From the NCBI GenBank assembly GCA_903827075.1, contig CAIKGX010000222.1:1-6894 (forward strand): a stretch of DNA of 6,894 nt, read 5' to 3'. Shown here piece by piece: positions 5,609 to 6,894 of this stretch. Positions within the stretch are counted from its first letter, which is position 1. Every line of letters starts with the position of its first letter. Source of the stretch: an uncultured beta proteobacterium. Lineage in GTDB: Bacteria > Pseudomonadota > Gammaproteobacteria > Burkholderiales > Burkholderiaceae. The notes beneath the pieces are model-generated. The model searched no databases. It saw nothing but the letters and a program-made list of their open reading frames with translations, and was not told where the DNA came from. The position numbers and the translations under genes are program-made.

Positions 5609-6894
5609 TTGAACCAAATATCTGCCTTACACGAATTTTTAAGCATTGGCGCTGCACTTTCTAGCGAACAAGACATTGCCCAATTGTTAGAGGATATTTT
5701 GCAAGCGGCAATGCGCTTTACCAATGCGGATGCAGGCAGCGTCTATCTGGTTCAAGAAAACCAGACGCTTACTTATGAAATCGTCCACACCAAAAGCAGA
5801 GATTTGCATTGGGGTGGAAAAAGTAACACCCCGATTGATACTTCCCCCATCCCCCTATTTTTAATGGATGGGGAGCCCGATCTCTCTAGGGTATCTTGTT
5901 ACGCTTATCACCGAGCGGAAACTGTCAATATTCTAGATGCCTACAACGCTACTGGTTTTGACTTTAGTGGCACACGTCAGATCGACGCTAGAAATGGTTA
6001 TCGCTCTGAATCATTTCTCACCATACCCATGAAAAATCATGAGTCTGAAGTGATTGGTGTTTTACAGCTGATTAATGCCATTGAAGCAAATACAGGAAAC
6101 ATCATTCCCTTTTCAGCATCTCATGAAGAAATTGTTGAAGCGCTAGCATCACAGGCCGCTATAGCCCTAACTAATCGCAACCTGATCGACCATCTAGAAA
6201 AACTATTTGAATCTTTTATTAGTTTGATCAATCAAGCGATTGATGACAAATCACCCTACACTGGCGGCCACTGCGACCGCGTTCCCGATCTCACCATGAT
6301 GTTGGCCGATGCGGTAGATCGCTGTAAGGTAGGGCCGCTAAGCGCCTTTTCCCTTACCCAAGAAGATCGCCACGAACTTAAAATTGCCGGCCTTTTGCAT
6401 GACTGCGGAAAAATTACTACGCCAGTACACGTAGTTGATAAAGCAACCAAGCTGGAAAAAATATTCGATCGAATTGAGCTGATTGAAACCCGCGCTGAAA
6501 TTGTTTTACGGGATCTGAAAATTGCTGAAGCCAAGCATTTGATTACTGCCCAATCGGCTAGCGAACAAAGGGAGCAGTTAATTGCTGATTGCAATTTTTT
6601 AAGTCATTGCAATATTGGCGTGGAATCCATGAAAAATGAGGATATCGCTCGCGTCCATGAGATTGCTAATCATTATCGCTGGGAAGATATTTCCGGGAAA
6701 ATCCAATCCTTTTTAACCGATGAAGAAATTCTCAATCTCACTATTCGAGCTGGCACACTGAACAATGATGAGCGTGTGATTATTAATCAGCATATCGAAT
6801 CGACCATTACCATGCTGGAGCAATTGCCTTGGCCAAAGCATTTAAAGAATGTTCCTGAATATGCGGGTGGACACCATGAACGCATGGACGGCAA
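5609..6894 (+). CDS. GAF domain plus HD-GYP cyclic-di-GMP phosphodiesterase, 3' end cut by window edge
   Basis: Probable cytosolic signalling enzyme that hydrolyses c-di-GMP. Residues about 5-165 form a GAF sensor domain (start LHEFLSIGAALSSEQDI; later YRSESFLTIPMKNH and VIGVLQLINA). A helical link leads to the HD-GYP domain: GGHCDRV with His221, HDCGK with His264 and Asp265, and VPEYAGG followed by HHERMDG (422-428), where the window ends just before the expected GYP. The metal-ligand motifs seen are intact. Between HDCGK and HHERMDG lie about 150 residues, far more than in RpfG-like proteins; the insert holds a helical stretch and a C-x4-H-C cluster (328-334). No signal peptide or membrane segment is visible. 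Start chosen at TTG 5609; TTG 5600 is an alternative and an in-frame TGA at 5594-5596 limits extension. No strong ribosome site supports either. Divergent from the exporter operon. Confident of domains; catalysis is inferred. Confidence 0.9.
   Translation, partial: MNQISALHEFLSIGAALSSEQDIAQLLEDILQAAMRFTNADAGSVYLVQENQTLTYEIVHTKSRDLHWGGKSNTPIDTSPIPLFLMDGEPDLSRVSCYAYHRAETVNILDAYNATGFDFSGTRQIDARNGYRSESFLTIPMKNHESEVIGVLQLINAIEANTGNIIPFSASHEEIVEALASQAAIALTNRNLIDHLEKLFESFISLINQAIDDKSPYTGGHCDRVPDLTMMLADAVDRCKVGPLSAFSLTQEDRHELKIAGLLHDCGKITTPVHVVDKATKLEKIFDRIELIETRAEIVLRDLKIAEAKHLITAQSASEQREQLIADCNFLSHCNIGVESMKNEDIARVHEIANHYRWEDISGKIQSFLTDEEILNLTIRAGTLNNDERVIINQHIESTITMLEQLPWPKHLKNVPEYAGGHHERMDG

Noticed and set aside
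6256..6594. Minus-strand open frame of 112 codons
   Set aside because: It lies opposite the HD-GYP coding region. The sense frame carries conserved metal-binding motifs, while the antisense translation has no family resemblance.

Overview
The window looks like a chromosomal stretch from a low-to-moderate-GC betaproteobacterium. Codon choice and protein style remind me of freshwater Burkholderiaceae such as Polynucleobacter, but that is a recollection and not a proven assignment. It holds three genes in two divergent units. Two of them run off the edges.

Left, minus strand (1-5414): a two-gene operon for a type I secretion type exporter. The promoter-proximal gene (3705-5414) encodes a NodT/OprM-type outer-membrane channel lipoprotein with a TTG start. 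Two bases after its stop begins a very long ABC exporter gene (3702 down to the left edge, 1234 codons visible, no stop). The ABC protein is a tandem fusion of two exporter halves: TMD1-NBD1, a proteolytically dead C39-like domain, TMD2, and the start of NBD2. NBD1 is altered at four catalytic positions or motifs: Walker A Lys to Arg, signature LSGGQ to LPPGY, the glutamate after Walker B to Asp, and the switch His to Gln. A periplasmic adaptor (HlyD/LapC type) and a substrate would be expected, but neither is in the window. The adaptor may lie beyond the left edge.

Middle (5415-5608): an AT-rich divergent intergenic region of about 190 bp. The heptamer TATCTAC occurs four times, two on each strand, one copy inside a longer imperfect palindrome. 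A 10-bp direct repeat and a short palindrome lie beside the right-hand gene.

Right, plus strand (about 5609 to the right edge): a GAF plus HD-GYP protein, a probable cyclic-di-GMP phosphodiesterase, again with a TTG start. It has a long insertion between its HDxGK and HHExxDG motifs.

Putting a c-di-GMP hydrolase divergently next to a LapB-like type I exporter suggests a secretion or adhesion locus tied to c-di-GMP. That link is inference from gene order. No RNA genes, mobile elements or CRISPR arrays were seen.
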